Shown one piece after another: positions 34,233 to 44,288 of a DNA stretch of 64,000 nucleotides (positions within the stretch are counted from its first letter, which is position 1; each line of letters opens with the position of its first letter). Location: contig JADKKJ010000001.1 in the NCBI GenBank assembly GCA_016720565.1, positions 1,192,849 to 1,256,848 of the forward strand, read 5' to 3'. The translations under genes were made by a program, and so were the position numbers. The notes under the pieces were generated by a model. The model did no database searches, was not told the DNA's origin, and saw nothing but the letters and a program-made list of their open reading frames with translations. The stretch comes from Chitinophagaceae bacterium (GTDB lineage: Bacteria > Bacteroidota > Bacteroidia > Chitinophagales > Chitinophagaceae).

Positions 34233-34305
34233 GATCTCGTAGCTCAGTTGGTAGAGCACAACACTTTTAATGTTGGGGCCCTGGGTTCGAGTCCCAGCGG
34301 GATCA
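34233..34305 (+). tRNA. tRNA-Lys, anticodon TTT
   Basis: Acceptor GATCTCG/CGGGATC (one G-U pair), D loop AGTTGGTAGA, anticodon stem CAACA/TGTTG with loop CTTTTAA, T arm CTGGGTTCGAGTCCCAG. Confidence 0.97.
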
Positions 34306-34321
34306 CAGAAGGCAAATTGAA

Positions 34322-34359
34322 AACCCTGTAAATAATAATTTACGGGGTTTTTTGTTTTT
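34322..34359 (+). terminator. tRNA-Lys terminator
   Basis: An 11 bp stem AACCCTGTAAA / TTTACGGGGTT (one G-U pair) with a T-rich tail. Confidence 0.88.
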
Positions 34360-34380
34360 GGGGTAAACATAGATAAGACA

Positions 34381-34728
34381 TTACTTTAAATAAAAAATCT
34401 ATATCTCTACCCCTCGATTTTTTCAAAAGAAAATGCCTGTTCAGGAATCGTAGTTTTACTAGTCACCGATGCTGAAGAAAAAATAAGACCAGCCTTTATA
34501 CATCTTGTATTTTATCTTTTCCAGCAGGAGGAAAAAAATACGCTTAGTCTTTGAACTTTCAATAATGTTATTGTAATTTGTCGTCCCATCTATGAGAATG
34601 CAGATTCGCAATCTTTTCGGTCTGCAGAGCTAATCTCACCACATCCCTATCCACTTCCTAAATAAAACCTTCAGAAGCCTATACTCCATTGGGACAACCA
34701 CTTTTTTTAACGATTAATCCTAACCGTC
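34381..34728. other. Gene-free region before the giant T9SS gene
   Basis: No ORF or RNA is convincing here. A weak promoter candidate is TTTG (34550-34553), 20 nt, then TAATTTG (34574-34580), one base short of the -7 consensus. The leader would be about 140 nt. I see no riboswitch. Confidence 0.4.
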
Positions 34729-37700
34729 ATGTCCCTAACCCTAGGCTATCCTGGCCTTTGCAGGAAAATATTTTCTGCCTTCCTGATTGTAATATGCAGT
34801 TTGCATATCGATGCTCAAAACCCGATTGTAACCGAAAATGCTTTACCAGGAAATCCAGCTTCCGAGTGGGATATTACAGGCGCGGGTGATATGACCATTC
34901 AGGGCTATGCCACCTCTATCAGTGTTAATAAAGGAAATACTATTGACTTTAAGATCAATGTTACCGATGGAGCCAATTATGAAGTAAGAATTTACCGTCT
35001 TGGTTATTACAACGGTGATGGTGCCAGGTTGATCACCAATCTTGGCAATTACACAGGAACCATTCAACCATCAGCTTTATCAGATGCATCAACCGGTTTG
35101 GTTGATTGCGGCAATTGGTCTGTCAGTGTATCGTGGGCTGTTCCGGCCAATGCGGTTCCCGGAATTTATATTGCCAGGCTAACAAGAACAGATAACCAGG
35201 GAGCAAGTCATATTGCCTTTGTTGTAAGGGACGATAACAGTACCGCGGATCTTCTTTTTAAGACCTCGGATGCAACCTGGCAGGCTTATAATGTGTATGG
35301 CGGCAACAGCCTTTATGTTGGGTCTACTTCGTATCCCGGCGGCCATGCGGTGAAAGTTAGTTACAACCGCCCATTTATTACCAGGAACGGCGGTGGCGGC
35401 GGTTCTTCTTCAGAAGACTGGCTTTTCCACGCAGAATATCCCATGATAAGATGGCTGGAAAAAAACGGGTATAATTTGAATTATACAACAGATGTTGATG
35501 TGGCCCGCACTCCTGCCCTGATGCAAAACCACAAGGTTTTTTTATCTGTAGGCCATGATGAATACTGGTCAAAAGAAGAAAGAGATAACATACTAGCTGC
35601 AAGAAACAGTGGCAAGCACCTTGCCTTCTTCAGTGGAAATGAAGTATACTGGAAAACAAGATGGGAAAACAGTATTGATGGTTCCAATTCTCCCTATCGC
35701 ACACTGGTTTGTTACAAGGAAGGGACCATGGGCGAAAACGCATGCGGTTCAAAGTGTGATCCATCTCCCGTATGGACCGGTTTATGGAGAGATGGTTGCA
35801 GCCCTCCCTATGCACCTAATGATGGTTGTCTTCCGGAAAATCAGTTTACCGGCCAGATAAGCTGGCTGGGAGCTACCGGAGCTATCCAGGTTCCCTATGC
35901 ACAAAAGGATCTCCGCTTCTGGAGGAATACAAGTATCACTGCACTTACGGAAGGTCAGGTAGCCACACTTTCAGATAATACCCTTGGATATGAGCTGGAT
36001 TGGGAACAGGCCAATGGAAAATATCCCTCTGGCAGGATATTACTTTCTTCTTCCAACATATCAGGAAAAACGCATAAGCTTTCATTATATAAACATTCAT
36101 CTGGTGCATGGGTGTTTGGCGCCGGAACTGTACAATGGTCATGGGGACTTGACGGCGTACATGATGGGGGCAGTTCTGTGGAAGATATAAGAATGCAGCA
36201 AGCTACCGTAAATCTTTTTGCGGATATGACAGTACAGCCTGGTTCCCTGCAATCAGGTCTTGTTGCGGCAACCGCCTCAACGGATATTACTGCACCAGTA
36301 TCCACTATTACAACTCCTGTTCATAACAGCAATATATTCAGCGGTCTTCCGCTTACCATCACCGGAACTTCAACAGATGCCAATACAGTTGCCGGGGTAG
36401 AGATTTCTGTTGACGGGGGTACCACCTGGCAGGCTGCCAACGGAACTAATTTTTGGAGCTATACATTCACCCCGACAGTTACAGGACCCCTGACCATTAA
36501 ATGCCGCAGTTTTGATGATAGCGGAAATATGGAAACCCCCGGCAATGTTCCTTCTTCCAGCGCCATACTGGTTACTGTAATCAATACACCTGATCCCTCT
36601 GAGGGACCCGGAGGCCCAATACTGGTCATAAGTAAATCCACTAATCCCTTCAGCAGGTACCCTGTTGAAATACTAAGATCAGAAGGATTGAATGAATTTT
36701 CGGCGTTGGATATTTCAGCCGTCAATTCCACTGTTTTAAATAACTATGATGTAGCAGTCCTTGGTGAAATGAGCCTCTCCTCAGCAGAGGTTACCATGCT
36801 TTCCAATTGGGTAAATGACGGTGGTACGCTGATCGCAATGAAACCTGACGCGCAACTTGCCTCCCTGTTAGGGATTACAGGCACCGGGAATATTTTGTCT
36901 GATAAATACCTGCTGGTAAATACTGCCAGTGGTCCGGGCATCGGTATTGTAAACCAGACGATGCAATTTCACGGAACAGCCGATCTGTATAACCTAAATG
37001 GAGCAACCAGTCTTGCGACTTTGTATTCTGATGCTGCTACAGCAACATCCTATCCTGCCGTAACATCTAAATTGGCAGGTGCCAACGGAGGTTCTGCCGT
37101 TGCTTTTATGTATGATCTTGCAAAATCTGTTATCTATACAAGACAGGGCAACCCCGCATGGTCGGCTGATGAAAGAGATGGTACTGCACCCATTCGCTCC
37201 AATGATCTTTTTTATGGCAATAAAGCGGGTGATCCACAGCCTGATTGGATCGATTTTAATAAGATAGCTATTCCGCAGGCAGATGAACAGATGCGTTTAT
37301 TAACAAATATCATCATCAATAATAACCTCCACAAAAAACCGTTGCCCCGCTTCTGGTTCTTACCGAAAGGACTTAAAGCCGCCGTAGTAATGACCGGTGA
37401 CGATCATGCCACCAACGGAACTACGGATCGGTTTAACCAATACCTTGCCTTAAGTCCATCCAATACACCCGATGCAGTGGCTGACTGGACGGCCATTCGC
37501 GGCAGCTCATATATATATCCAAATACACCTATGAGCGCCGCACAGGCTGCAACATTCGAAGGCCAGGGTTTTGAGATTGCCTTACACGTGAATACAGGAT
37601 GTAATAACTGGACAGCTCCCTCACTTCAAAATGACATTGTAAGCCAGTCAGCAGATCTGGCTGCAGCTTTCCCGGGGATCTCAGTATCCACTACCAACCG

Positions 37701-40434
37701 TACGCATTGCATAGCATGGAGTGACTGGGCTACAGAAGCTGTAGTAGAGGCAGCCAACGGAATAAGGCTTGACGTGAATTATTATTACTGGCCTGCTGCA
37801 TGGATCCTGGACAGACCCGGTATGTTCACCGGTTCGGGTATGCCTATGCGCTTCGCCAACCTTAATGGTTCCCTGATAGATTGTTACCAGGTTACAACAC
37901 AAATGACAGATGAATCAGGCATTAGTTATTCTAATTTCTGCAATTCATTGCTTGATAAAGCAACCGGCCCGGAAGGTTATTACGGAGTATTTTGTGCCAA
38001 CATGCACACAGATGCCGGAACTTCCGCCGGTTCCGATGCCATCATCGCTTCTGCCATTGCTCATGAGGTCCCTGTCATTTCAGCCAGGCAAATGCTTAAC
38101 TGGCTTGACGGCAGAAATAACTCTTCCTTTAGTTCGCTGGCATGGAGCGGCAACCAGTTAACCTTTAGTATTGTGAACAATGCCGGGCAGCAGAAACTTA
38201 AAGCCATGATACCGGTTCAATCCAGTGCCGGCTCCCTTGCATCTATCACAAGAAATGGCAACCCGGTAACTTACAGTAGTCAAACCATCAAAGGGATATT
38301 GTACGCATTTATTGATGCAGCGAACGGAGATTACATTGCAAATTATGCTACCTGTAATCCTCCTGTCGCTACTATTACAGCTACAACACCGGTATGCAAA
38401 GGAGGATCGGTGAACCTGACCCTTCAATCGGCTACCGGACAGGCACCCTATTCTTTAATTGTTAATGGTGCCTCTTATTCAAACATTAATGTGGGCCAGA
38501 TCTTTGCCACCATCAATACAGCGGAAGTTAGCATTTGGGGTAATACCGGTTCTCCTGCCAACCCAAGTGTGACCGATAATCAACCAATTGAAATTGGAAC
38601 AAAGTTCAGGTCATCCAGTAGTGGATACATTTCAGGAATACGTTTCTATAAAGGACTTACCAATACAGGCACTCATATTGCTTCACTTTGGACTGCCGGC
38701 GGAACACAATTGGCCACGGCGACATTTACCTCTGAATCAGCAAGCGGCTGGCAGGAAGTAAGGTTTGCAAGTCCTGTATTCATTCAGGCAAATACGACTT
38801 ATATCGCCTCCTATTTTTCACAAAATGGATACTTTGCCTTCAGCCCGGGATTCTTCTTAAACAGTGGCGTCACCAACGGTCCGCTTACGGCCCTTCAGGC
38901 AGGAATCGATGGCCCCAATGGTGTATATAAATACGGCGGAGGTTTCCCTGATGGCGGTAATACGGCAAATTACTGGGTAGATGTCTTATTCAGCGAAGTA
39001 TCACCCAATGAAACATCGCTTAGCTACGTCCTTACGAGTATCATTGATGCCAATAACTGTAGTAATACCGGTGGAAATCTGAGTACCGCCAACGTAACCA
39101 TCAATCCATTGCCGGCAGGCACCCTTAGCCAATTGGCGAATAACTGTTCCAACCAGAGTATAAACCTGCGATTCACCAGCAGTTCCGGCACAGGGCCCTT
39201 TAGCCTGGTAATAAATGGAACTACTTATAATAATGTTGTCAGCGGGGTCCCTTTTAATACCGGTATTCTTGCACCTGCTAACACTACCGCCACCATATGG
39301 AGCAACAGCACTGTTGGCGGTGATCCTGCAGCACTGGATAATTCAGCAGTTGAACTGGGTGTCAAATTCCGTTCATCCGTTGCGGGTACCATTACCGGTA
39401 TTCGATTTTACAAAAGGGTGCAACAGCCGAATGGCGCCACTTATACCGGCCGACTATGGTCTGCCAACGGAACCTTGCTGGCCACCTGTACATTCACTAA
39501 TATTTCGAATAGCGGATGGCAGCAGGCAAATTTCGCCTCTCCGGTTACTATTGATAGCAACACTACCTATATCGCATCTTATCATGCGCCCAATGGCGAT
39601 TATGCCTTTACCGAATACGGTCTGAGCAATGCTGTAGTTAACCCTCCCCTTACTGCTCTTCAGACTGGTACTGATGGTCCAAACGGATTATATAAATACG
39701 GCAACGGCGGCGTATTCCCCAATGAATCATATCATGATGCCAATTACTGGGTGGATGTTGTTTTTAACGGAGCCGGCTCTACCATATTCAATCTTACAGG
39801 TATTTCCGACGCCAATACCTGTTCGGTCTCAGGTGCATTGCAATCCCTGGTAGTACTTTCAAATGCCTGTGCCCCTTTACCGGTAACATTGATGAATTTA
39901 TCCGCATCAGCTCATGATAAGAATATAACACTGAAATGGTCGACAGCTTCGGAAACAGATAACAGGGGGTTTGAAATATACAGAAGTACTGACGGGATCA
40001 ATTGGAATTACATAGGATTTGTAAATGGTGCAGGCAACAGCCAGTCAGTGCTCAATTATTCATTTGTTGATGGCAACCTGATTCCCAGGCGCTATTATTA
40101 CCGGCTGAAACAGGTGGATCTTAACGCTCAATACAAATTCTCGAATATAGTAGCCGTTACTCTTCGAAGTAAGGATGCCTATTTGCTTGAACAGAATCAT
40201 CCGAATCCATTTCATTCCAGCACATCGATCGAGTTTTCGATACCGGTGACCCAGCAGGTAAAGATCACCATTACTGATATGCAGGGCAGGGTAATAAAAA
40301 CGCTGCTCAATGAAACCAAAAAAGCCGGAACTTATTCTATTGAACTAAATAAAAATGAGCTGAGCGCCGGAATATTCTTTTATACAATGCAAACAGGTTA
40401 CTTCACCAGTACTAAAAAAATGATCGTTCAATAA
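34729..40434 (+). CDS. Giant secreted T9SS protein with N,N-dimethylformamidase-like and DUF4082 domains
   Basis: The 1901 residues start with ATG at 34729. A signal peptide ends near HIDA (about 29). Residues 30-480 resemble the dimethylformamidase beta subunit (RIYRLGYYNGDGARL, VFLSVGHDEYWSKEERDNI). An Ig-like domain (about 515-615) and a GATase-like stretch (about 625-870) follow. Next is a domain (880-1140) with TGDDH and ALHVNTGC like polysaccharide deacetylases, then two DUF4082 repeats (about 1283-1420 and 1536-1680) and a C-terminal T9SS type A sorting domain (NHPNPFHSSTSIEF...STKKMIVQ, 1822-1901). It should cross the outer membrane by T9SS and be anchored or released. The substrate is unknown and may be surface glycan. 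Confidence 0.9.
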   Translation: MSLTLGYPGLCRKIFSAFLIVICSLHIDAQNPIVTENALPGNPASEWDITGAGDMTIQGYATSISVNKGNTIDFKINVTDGANYEVRIYRLGYYNGDGARLITNLGNYTGTIQPSALSDASTGLVDCGNWSVSVSWAVPANAVPGIYIARLTRTDNQGASHIAFVVRDDNSTADLLFKTSDATWQAYNVYGGNSLYVGSTSYPGGHAVKVSYNRPFITRNGGGGGSSSEDWLFHAEYPMIRWLEKNGYNLNYTTDVDVARTPALMQNHKVFLSVGHDEYWSKEERDNILAARNSGKHLAFFSGNEVYWKTRWENSIDGSNSPYRTLVCYKEGTMGENACGSKCDPSPVWTGLWRDGCSPPYAPNDGCLPENQFTGQISWLGATGAIQVPYAQKDLRFWRNTSITALTEGQVATLSDNTLGYELDWEQANGKYPSGRILLSSSNISGKTHKLSLYKHSSGAWVFGAGTVQWSWGLDGVHDGGSSVEDIRMQQATVNLFADMTVQPGSLQSGLVAATASTDITAPVSTITTPVHNSNIFSGLPLTITGTSTDANTVAGVEISVDGGTTWQAANGTNFWSYTFTPTVTGPLTIKCRSFDDSGNMETPGNVPSSSAILVTVINTPDPSEGPGGPILVISKSTNPFSRYPVEILRSEGLNEFSALDISAVNSTVLNNYDVAVLGEMSLSSAEVTMLSNWVNDGGTLIAMKPDAQLASLLGITGTGNILSDKYLLVNTASGPGIGIVNQTMQFHGTADLYNLNGATSLATLYSDAATATSYPAVTSKLAGANGGSAVAFMYDLAKSVIYTRQGNPAWSADERDGTAPIRSNDLFYGNKAGDPQPDWIDFNKIAIPQADEQMRLLTNIIINNNLHKKPLPRFWFLPKGLKAAVVMTGDDHATNGTTDRFNQYLALSPSNTPDAVADWTAIRGSSYIYPNTPMSAAQAATFEGQGFEIALHVNTGCNNWTAPSLQNDIVSQSADLAAAFPGISVSTTNRTHCIAWSDWATEAVVEAANGIRLDVNYYYWPAAWILDRPGMFTGSGMPMRFANLNGSLIDCYQVTTQMTDESGISYSNFCNSLLDKATGPEGYYGVFCANMHTDAGTSAGSDAIIASAIAHEVPVISARQMLNWLDGRNNSSFSSLAWSGNQLTFSIVNNAGQQKLKAMIPVQSSAGSLASITRNGNPVTYSSQTIKGILYAFIDAANGDYIANYATCNPPVATITATTPVCKGGSVNLTLQSATGQAPYSLIVNGASYSNINVGQIFATINTAEVSIWGNTGSPANPSVTDNQPIEIGTKFRSSSSGYISGIRFYKGLTNTGTHIASLWTAGGTQLATATFTSESASGWQEVRFASPVFIQANTTYIASYFSQNGYFAFSPGFFLNSGVTNGPLTALQAGIDGPNGVYKYGGGFPDGGNTANYWVDVLFSEVSPNETSLSYVLTSIIDANNCSNTGGNLSTANVTINPLPAGTLSQLANNCSNQSINLRFTSSSGTGPFSLVINGTTYNNVVSGVPFNTGILAPANTTATIWSNSTVGGDPAALDNSAVELGVKFRSSVAGTITGIRFYKRVQQPNGATYTGRLWSANGTLLATCTFTNISNSGWQQANFASPVTIDSNTTYIASYHAPNGDYAFTEYGLSNAVVNPPLTALQTGTDGPNGLYKYGNGGVFPNESYHDANYWVDVVFNGAGSTIFNLTGISDANTCSVSGALQSLVVLSNACAPLPVTLMNLSASAHDKNITLKWSTASETDNRGFEIYRSTDGINWNYIGFVNGAGNSQSVLNYSFVDGNLIPRRYYYRLKQVDLNAQYKFSNIVAVTLRSKDAYLLEQNHPNPFHSSTSIEFSIPVTQQVKITITDMQGRVIKTLLNETKKAGTYSIELNKNELSAGIFFYTMQTGYFTSTKKMIVQ

Positions 40435-40525
40435 ACCAGGGTGTTGATGGATGAGACCATTGAAAGCGAATGGACTGCAAACAAATGCAAATAAAACCGG
40501 CCGGATAATTTCAGCCGGATCACAG

Positions 40526-40560
40526 ATAATCCGGAGTTAAAAACTCCGGATTATTTTATA
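40526..40560 (+). terminator. Terminator of the giant T9SS gene
   Basis: A perfect stem AATCCGGAGTT / AACTCCGGATT and an A/T-rich tail (ATTTTATA), about 90 nt past the stop. Confidence 0.8.
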
Positions 40561-40611
40561 CTTTCACTTTTCGGCATTTATGACTACGGAAATTCTTTCT
40601 TAAACCTTTTT

Positions 40612-40884
40612 ATGCAAGAAAACACTACCCCCTCAAACAGATCTTCTGATGAAAAAGGCATGTGGATCTTAAACCTTATCGGCCTTTTATTCTTCCTCGG
40701 TATTGCCTGGATAAGCTATTCCCAGATAACAAAATTTGAAACCCATGGAGGTTATATGAGCCTGCCTAAACCGATCAAACTGATCTATGATATTCTCGGA
40801 AAATGGGGTGCAGTGGGGGTCTGGCTTGCCGGAGCCTTATATAACCTCATTAAAGGCAGTATTTCCTATGCCAGATACAGGTAG
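40612..40884 (+). CDS. Small two-TM membrane protein, unknown
   Basis: The 90 residues start with ATG at 40612. Two TM helices lie at about 18-36 and 66-85, with a short loop between. The N-terminus is hydrophilic (MQENTTPSNRSSDEKG). I recognise no family. It stands alone between two terminated transcription units, 82 nt before the L,D-transpeptidase gene, and may share its promoter. Confidence 0.65.
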   Translation: MQENTTPSNRSSDEKGMWILNLIGLLFFLGIAWISYSQITKFETHGGYMSLPKPIKLIYDILGKWGAVGVWLAGALYNLIKGSISYARYR

Positions 40885-40966
40885 TGCCCGTATTCTCCTG
40901 TCTCCTGAGTTTAATCATTGCCCGTGATCAGTTTGATACGCAATTTTGTAGTTGGCCTTACCAATT

Positions 40967-41734
40967 ATGACAAATCATTCCTTTCCTATAACTGTCTTTG
41001 CTTTATTGCTGGTCATCTTTTTTGGTTTTTCCTGCGTTAATCCCGAAAAACGAACCCCCGCAAAACCGTTTGAATACAACGCTTTTAAAGATTCATTACT
41101 GTCGGCTAATAAAGACACCATCCCTGACAGCAGTAATTTTTTTGATAATGGAAACTTTGATCCCCGTGTAGATTCCCTTGATAAACTGCTTGTAAATATT
41201 GATACCTTATTAAAACAATTAAAAAGGCTGGATTCTTTTTCCACCGATGAAAAGAAAGCCATCCTGGAAAATATCAAAACGCTTGATTCCTTTTATAAAC
41301 AAAGTACAAAAGCCGATACATTTAACTGCAGGGAAAACACCTGCGATCTCTATGCACATGTTATCAAATCAAAGCAGCTCCTGTTCCTGTATATAGGGGG
41401 TGAATTAAAAGATAGCTTCCCGGTATCTACAGGAATAAAAAAATACAAGACCCCCGATATCAATGTGCGTCCGCGGGGACCTTTGCTGATCAAATATACT
41501 TCCCGGAAATTCCCGGGAGGTAATTATAAAGGATTGGGGAATATGCCCTATGCCGTTTTTATAAAAGGCGGTTATGCCATACATGGAACCACCCCGGGCA
41601 ATTTTTCAAAATTAGGAAGGGTTGCCTCCCATGGTTGTATCCGGCTTCATCCGGATAATGCCAGGCTATTTTTTGAACTGGTGAAAATATACGGGCTTTC
41701 GAATACATGGGTTAAGGTATCAGACTCCTTGTAG
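40967..41734 (+). CDS. L,D-transpeptidase lipoprotein (YkuD fold)
   Basis: The start is the ATG at 40967 (MTNHSFPITVFALLLV); the frame is open from a TTG at 40952 but that adds 5 residues. A lipobox FGFSC lipidates Cys near 22. The YkuD catalytic domain is at about 115-255: YAIHGTTPGNFSKLGRVASH leads to SHGCIRLHPDNA, with His and Cys of the active site. The enzyme forms 3-3 or lipoprotein crosslinks in peptidoglycan. The 255 residues are short but complete. It has the membrane-lipoprotein start typical of Bacteroidota LDTs. Confidence 0.92.
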   Translation: MTNHSFPITVFALLLVIFFGFSCVNPEKRTPAKPFEYNAFKDSLLSANKDTIPDSSNFFDNGNFDPRVDSLDKLLVNIDTLLKQLKRLDSFSTDEKKAILENIKTLDSFYKQSTKADTFNCRENTCDLYAHVIKSKQLLFLYIGGELKDSFPVSTGIKKYKTPDINVRPRGPLLIKYTSRKFPGGNYKGLGNMPYAVFIKGGYAIHGTTPGNFSKLGRVASHGCIRLHPDNARLFFELVKIYGLSNTWVKVSDSL

Positions 41735-41927
41735 TTAGTTGAATTAATTCTTACCCCCGTTACCTAAACTTTTCAAGCCATTTTTTATGACTACGATCAG
41801 TCAATTATTTGCTGATGTCAGTTAACTTCGTCTTTACACGATTATTCCAGGTTAGAATCAGGAAAAATTGCTGTTGCTTGCACTATGATTAATGCTGATT
41901 AATCATTCACTCAATTGGAAAAAGATC

Positions 41928-42998
41928 ATGCGTCGATCCATCATTACAGGTACCGGGTGTTATATACCGCCGGTAATTCAACCCAATACTGCTTTTGAAA
42001 AGCAACCCTTTTATTCATCCGATCAGCAATTACTGGATGTCCCCTCCCCGGTCATCGTCAGGAAATTCAAGGAAGTTACCGGCATTGAAGAGCGGCGTTA
42101 TACCACTGATGATCTCAACGCCTCTGATATTGGGGCCCTGGCTGCTGAGATAGCCATTGCAGACAGCGGGATCGATCGGGAAGAAATAGACCAGTTGATC
42201 GTAGCCCATAATTTTGGTAACATCAGCAGTCACACTATACAATCAATGGGAGTTCCTTCCCTGGCCAGCCGGATCAAACACCAGTTAGGCATCAAAAACC
42301 CAAATTGCATTTGCTACGATATTCTTTTTGGCTGCCCGGGATGGTTACAGGGACTGATACAAGCAGATGCTTTTTTTAAAGCGGGCATTGCCAAAAAAGC
42401 CCTGGTGATTGGTACAGAAACTTTATCCAGGGTGATCGATAAATACGACCGAGATAGCATGATATTCAGCGATGGAGCCGGTGCAGCAGTACTGGAATAT
42501 AAAGGATCTGGTGATTCCGGTCCTGGTATGCTGGGCAGTTCCGCAGAAACCCATACGGTGGATGAGGTGGATTATATCAATATGGCCCGATCTTATAACC
42601 CTGATACTGCCCCTGATGTGGTCTATATCAAGATGCAGGGCCGCAAGGTCTATGAGTTTGCCATGAAACAGGTACCGGCAGCCATGAAAAACTGCCTGGA
42701 TAAATGCGGCGTGCAAATCGAAGAGGTGAAGAAAATATTCATACACCAGGCTAACGCAAAAATGGATGAAGGTATTTTAAAAAGACTTTTCAAATTATAT
42801 GATGTGGAAATTCCGCAGAATATCATGCCTATGAGTATTCAATGGCTGGGAAACAGTTCTGTGGCCACGATACCCACTTTATACGATCAGGTGAAAAGAG
42901 GTAAAACGGATGGCCATGAACTTTTACCGGGAGATGTCATTTTGTTTGCATCCGTAGGTGCAGGGATGAATATCAATGCAGTTTGTTACAGGTATTAA
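41928..42998 (+). CDS. KAS III-type beta-ketoacyl synthase (FabH-like)
   Basis: The start ATG at 41928 (MRRSIITGTGCYIPP) gives the classic KAS III beginning; an upstream ATG at 41892 adds 12 residues that do not fit. The 356 residues hold the nucleophile Cys in YDILFGCPGWLQG, His in IHQANAKMD and Asn in WLGNSSVATIP. It condenses acyl-CoA with malonyl-ACP to start fatty acid or polyketide chains. Since housekeeping fabH usually lies near plsX, this solo copy may serve a special product. It is convergent with the kinase at 43010. Confidence 0.92.
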   Translation: MRRSIITGTGCYIPPVIQPNTAFEKQPFYSSDQQLLDVPSPVIVRKFKEVTGIEERRYTTDDLNASDIGALAAEIAIADSGIDREEIDQLIVAHNFGNISSHTIQSMGVPSLASRIKHQLGIKNPNCICYDILFGCPGWLQGLIQADAFFKAGIAKKALVIGTETLSRVIDKYDRDSMIFSDGAGAAVLEYKGSGDSGPGMLGSSAETHTVDEVDYINMARSYNPDTAPDVVYIKMQGRKVYEFAMKQVPAAMKNCLDKCGVQIEEVKKIFIHQANAKMDEGILKRLFKLYDVEIPQNIMPMSIQWLGNSSVATIPTLYDQVKRGKTDGHELLPGDVILFASVGAGMNINAVCYRY

Positions 42999-43009
42999 TA
43001 TGCCGCCTG

Positions 43010-43756
43010 CTATTCCATCTTGAAGGAAAGGATGAACCTGGTTCCTTTGCCCAGTTCAGAACGCACATGCACCCCGATATGATTGAGCTTCAGCAGTGAT
43101 TCCGTATCCGAAAGACCTACCCCCAGGCCACCTACCCTTTTGCTAAAATAAGGCGTAAATATATTTCTAAGGTCCAGGGGACTTAATCCTATTCCATTAT
43201 CCTTGATGATGATAAAACATACTCCGTGAAGTAATTTCGTGACGATCTCCAGCTGGGAGTTTAATTTAGGCATCGCTTCGATGGCATTCAATATAATATT
43301 GGTCAGCGCCATTTTCAACTGCCCCCTGTCAAATTCTCTTTTGGTATCCACGCTGGAATAATTTCTCCTCACCGTTACATCTTTCAACATGATCCGGTCA
43401 TTATTTGACAACAGTATCTCATCCAGCAATGATTGAACTGAATACCGGGCTGGCAGGATCTTTATTGCATTAGGATCAACCAGCAGGCCTGCTACGATCT
43501 CATTGATCCGGTTAGAACTGCGAAGGATCATATCAAGGTACTGATTCAGCTCATTATCCTTGATGAGGTGTTTTAAAACCTCTACGGAAAGATTGATATT
43601 GGTCAATGGGCTACGGATCTCATGGATCATCGTAAGAATAAAAGAAGGAGAAGGATCCTGCCTTACCAGATTGGGATGGCAAGACCGCAAAGCGGGTACA
43701 GGTCTTGAAAGTACCAAAGGAGCGGACTTGCGGACAAAAGTAGCAGATAATTCCAT
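43010..43756 (-). CDS. Soluble sensor-less histidine kinase
   Basis: The 248 residues have no TM helix or known sensor. HisKA is MIHEIRSPLTNINLSVEVLK, with H in IHEIRSP. The HATPase part has NIILNAIEAMPK, IKDNGIGLSP and VGGLGVGLSDTESLL. The last box is close to those of the CHASE3 kinase at 3085, so they may be related paralogues. The sensing part must be a partner protein or the N-terminal 40 residues. The start is ATG at 43756. Confidence 0.85.
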   Translation of the reverse strand: MELSATFVRKSAPLVLSRPVPALRSCHPNLVRQDPSPSFILTMIHEIRSPLTNINLSVEVLKHLIKDNELNQYLDMILRSSNRINEIVAGLLVDPNAIKILPARYSVQSLLDEILLSNNDRIMLKDVTVRRNYSSVDTKREFDRGQLKMALTNIILNAIEAMPKLNSQLEIVTKLLHGVCFIIIKDNGIGLSPLDLRNIFTPYFSKRVGGLGVGLSDTESLLKLNHIGVHVRSELGKGTRFILSFKME

Positions 43757-43860
43757 TTAAGCGGTGTTGTTTAGATCACCCTTAAAGATGCGTACCTATT
43801 TTGAGGAAAATCTTACACACTTCTAGGAATAAGTTACATGATTCACATAATCCAGGCCCA

Positions 43861-44235
43861 TTATTCATATCCGCTCTTGATAATGGTAGAGATCATCTTG
43901 AATCTTCCATTGGGCACTGTATAGTTCGGCAAATGCGCGGGTATGATGATCCCTTCACCAGAATTCAGCCGGTGGGAAACAGCATCGATCACGATCTCTG
44001 CATGTCCCTCTATGATCTGTACAAAAGTGTCGAAAGGAGATGATTTTTCAGTCAGGCCTTCTCCGCTATCAAATGACATCACACTGATGTTTCCGGTAGA
44101 TTTCTTAATGATGGTTTTTATCACCACCGAATTAGCCATATACTCAATGATCTCCACAATAATATGCGCCTTAGACTTTTCCAGTTCGGTGCTTTCAGGG
44201 TTTTCGTTGATCAAATCATCATCATTCTTATTCAT
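43861..44235 (-). CDS. Cupin-domain protein
   Basis: The 124 residues start with ATG at 44235. The cupin barrel is at about 35-120 with SFDSGEGLTEKSSPFDTFVQ, then GHAEIVID and GEGIIIPAHLPN. The first motif lacks a full HxH metal set (no H-x-H before the E), so metal binding may be weak. The gene is 53 nt from the AraC-type regulator on the same strand and may be co-transcribed. Its function is not recognisable. Confidence 0.8.
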   Translation of the reverse strand: MNKNDDDLINENPESTELEKSKAHIIVEIIEYMANSVVIKTIIKKSTGNISVMSFDSGEGLTEKSSPFDTFVQIIEGHAEIVIDAVSHRLNSGEGIIIPAHLPNYTVPNGRFKMISTIIKSGYE

Positions 44236-44288
44236 AAGATACTTTTTAATTCAATGGATGACAGAAAGAAGCTTAGCGAATTTTACAT

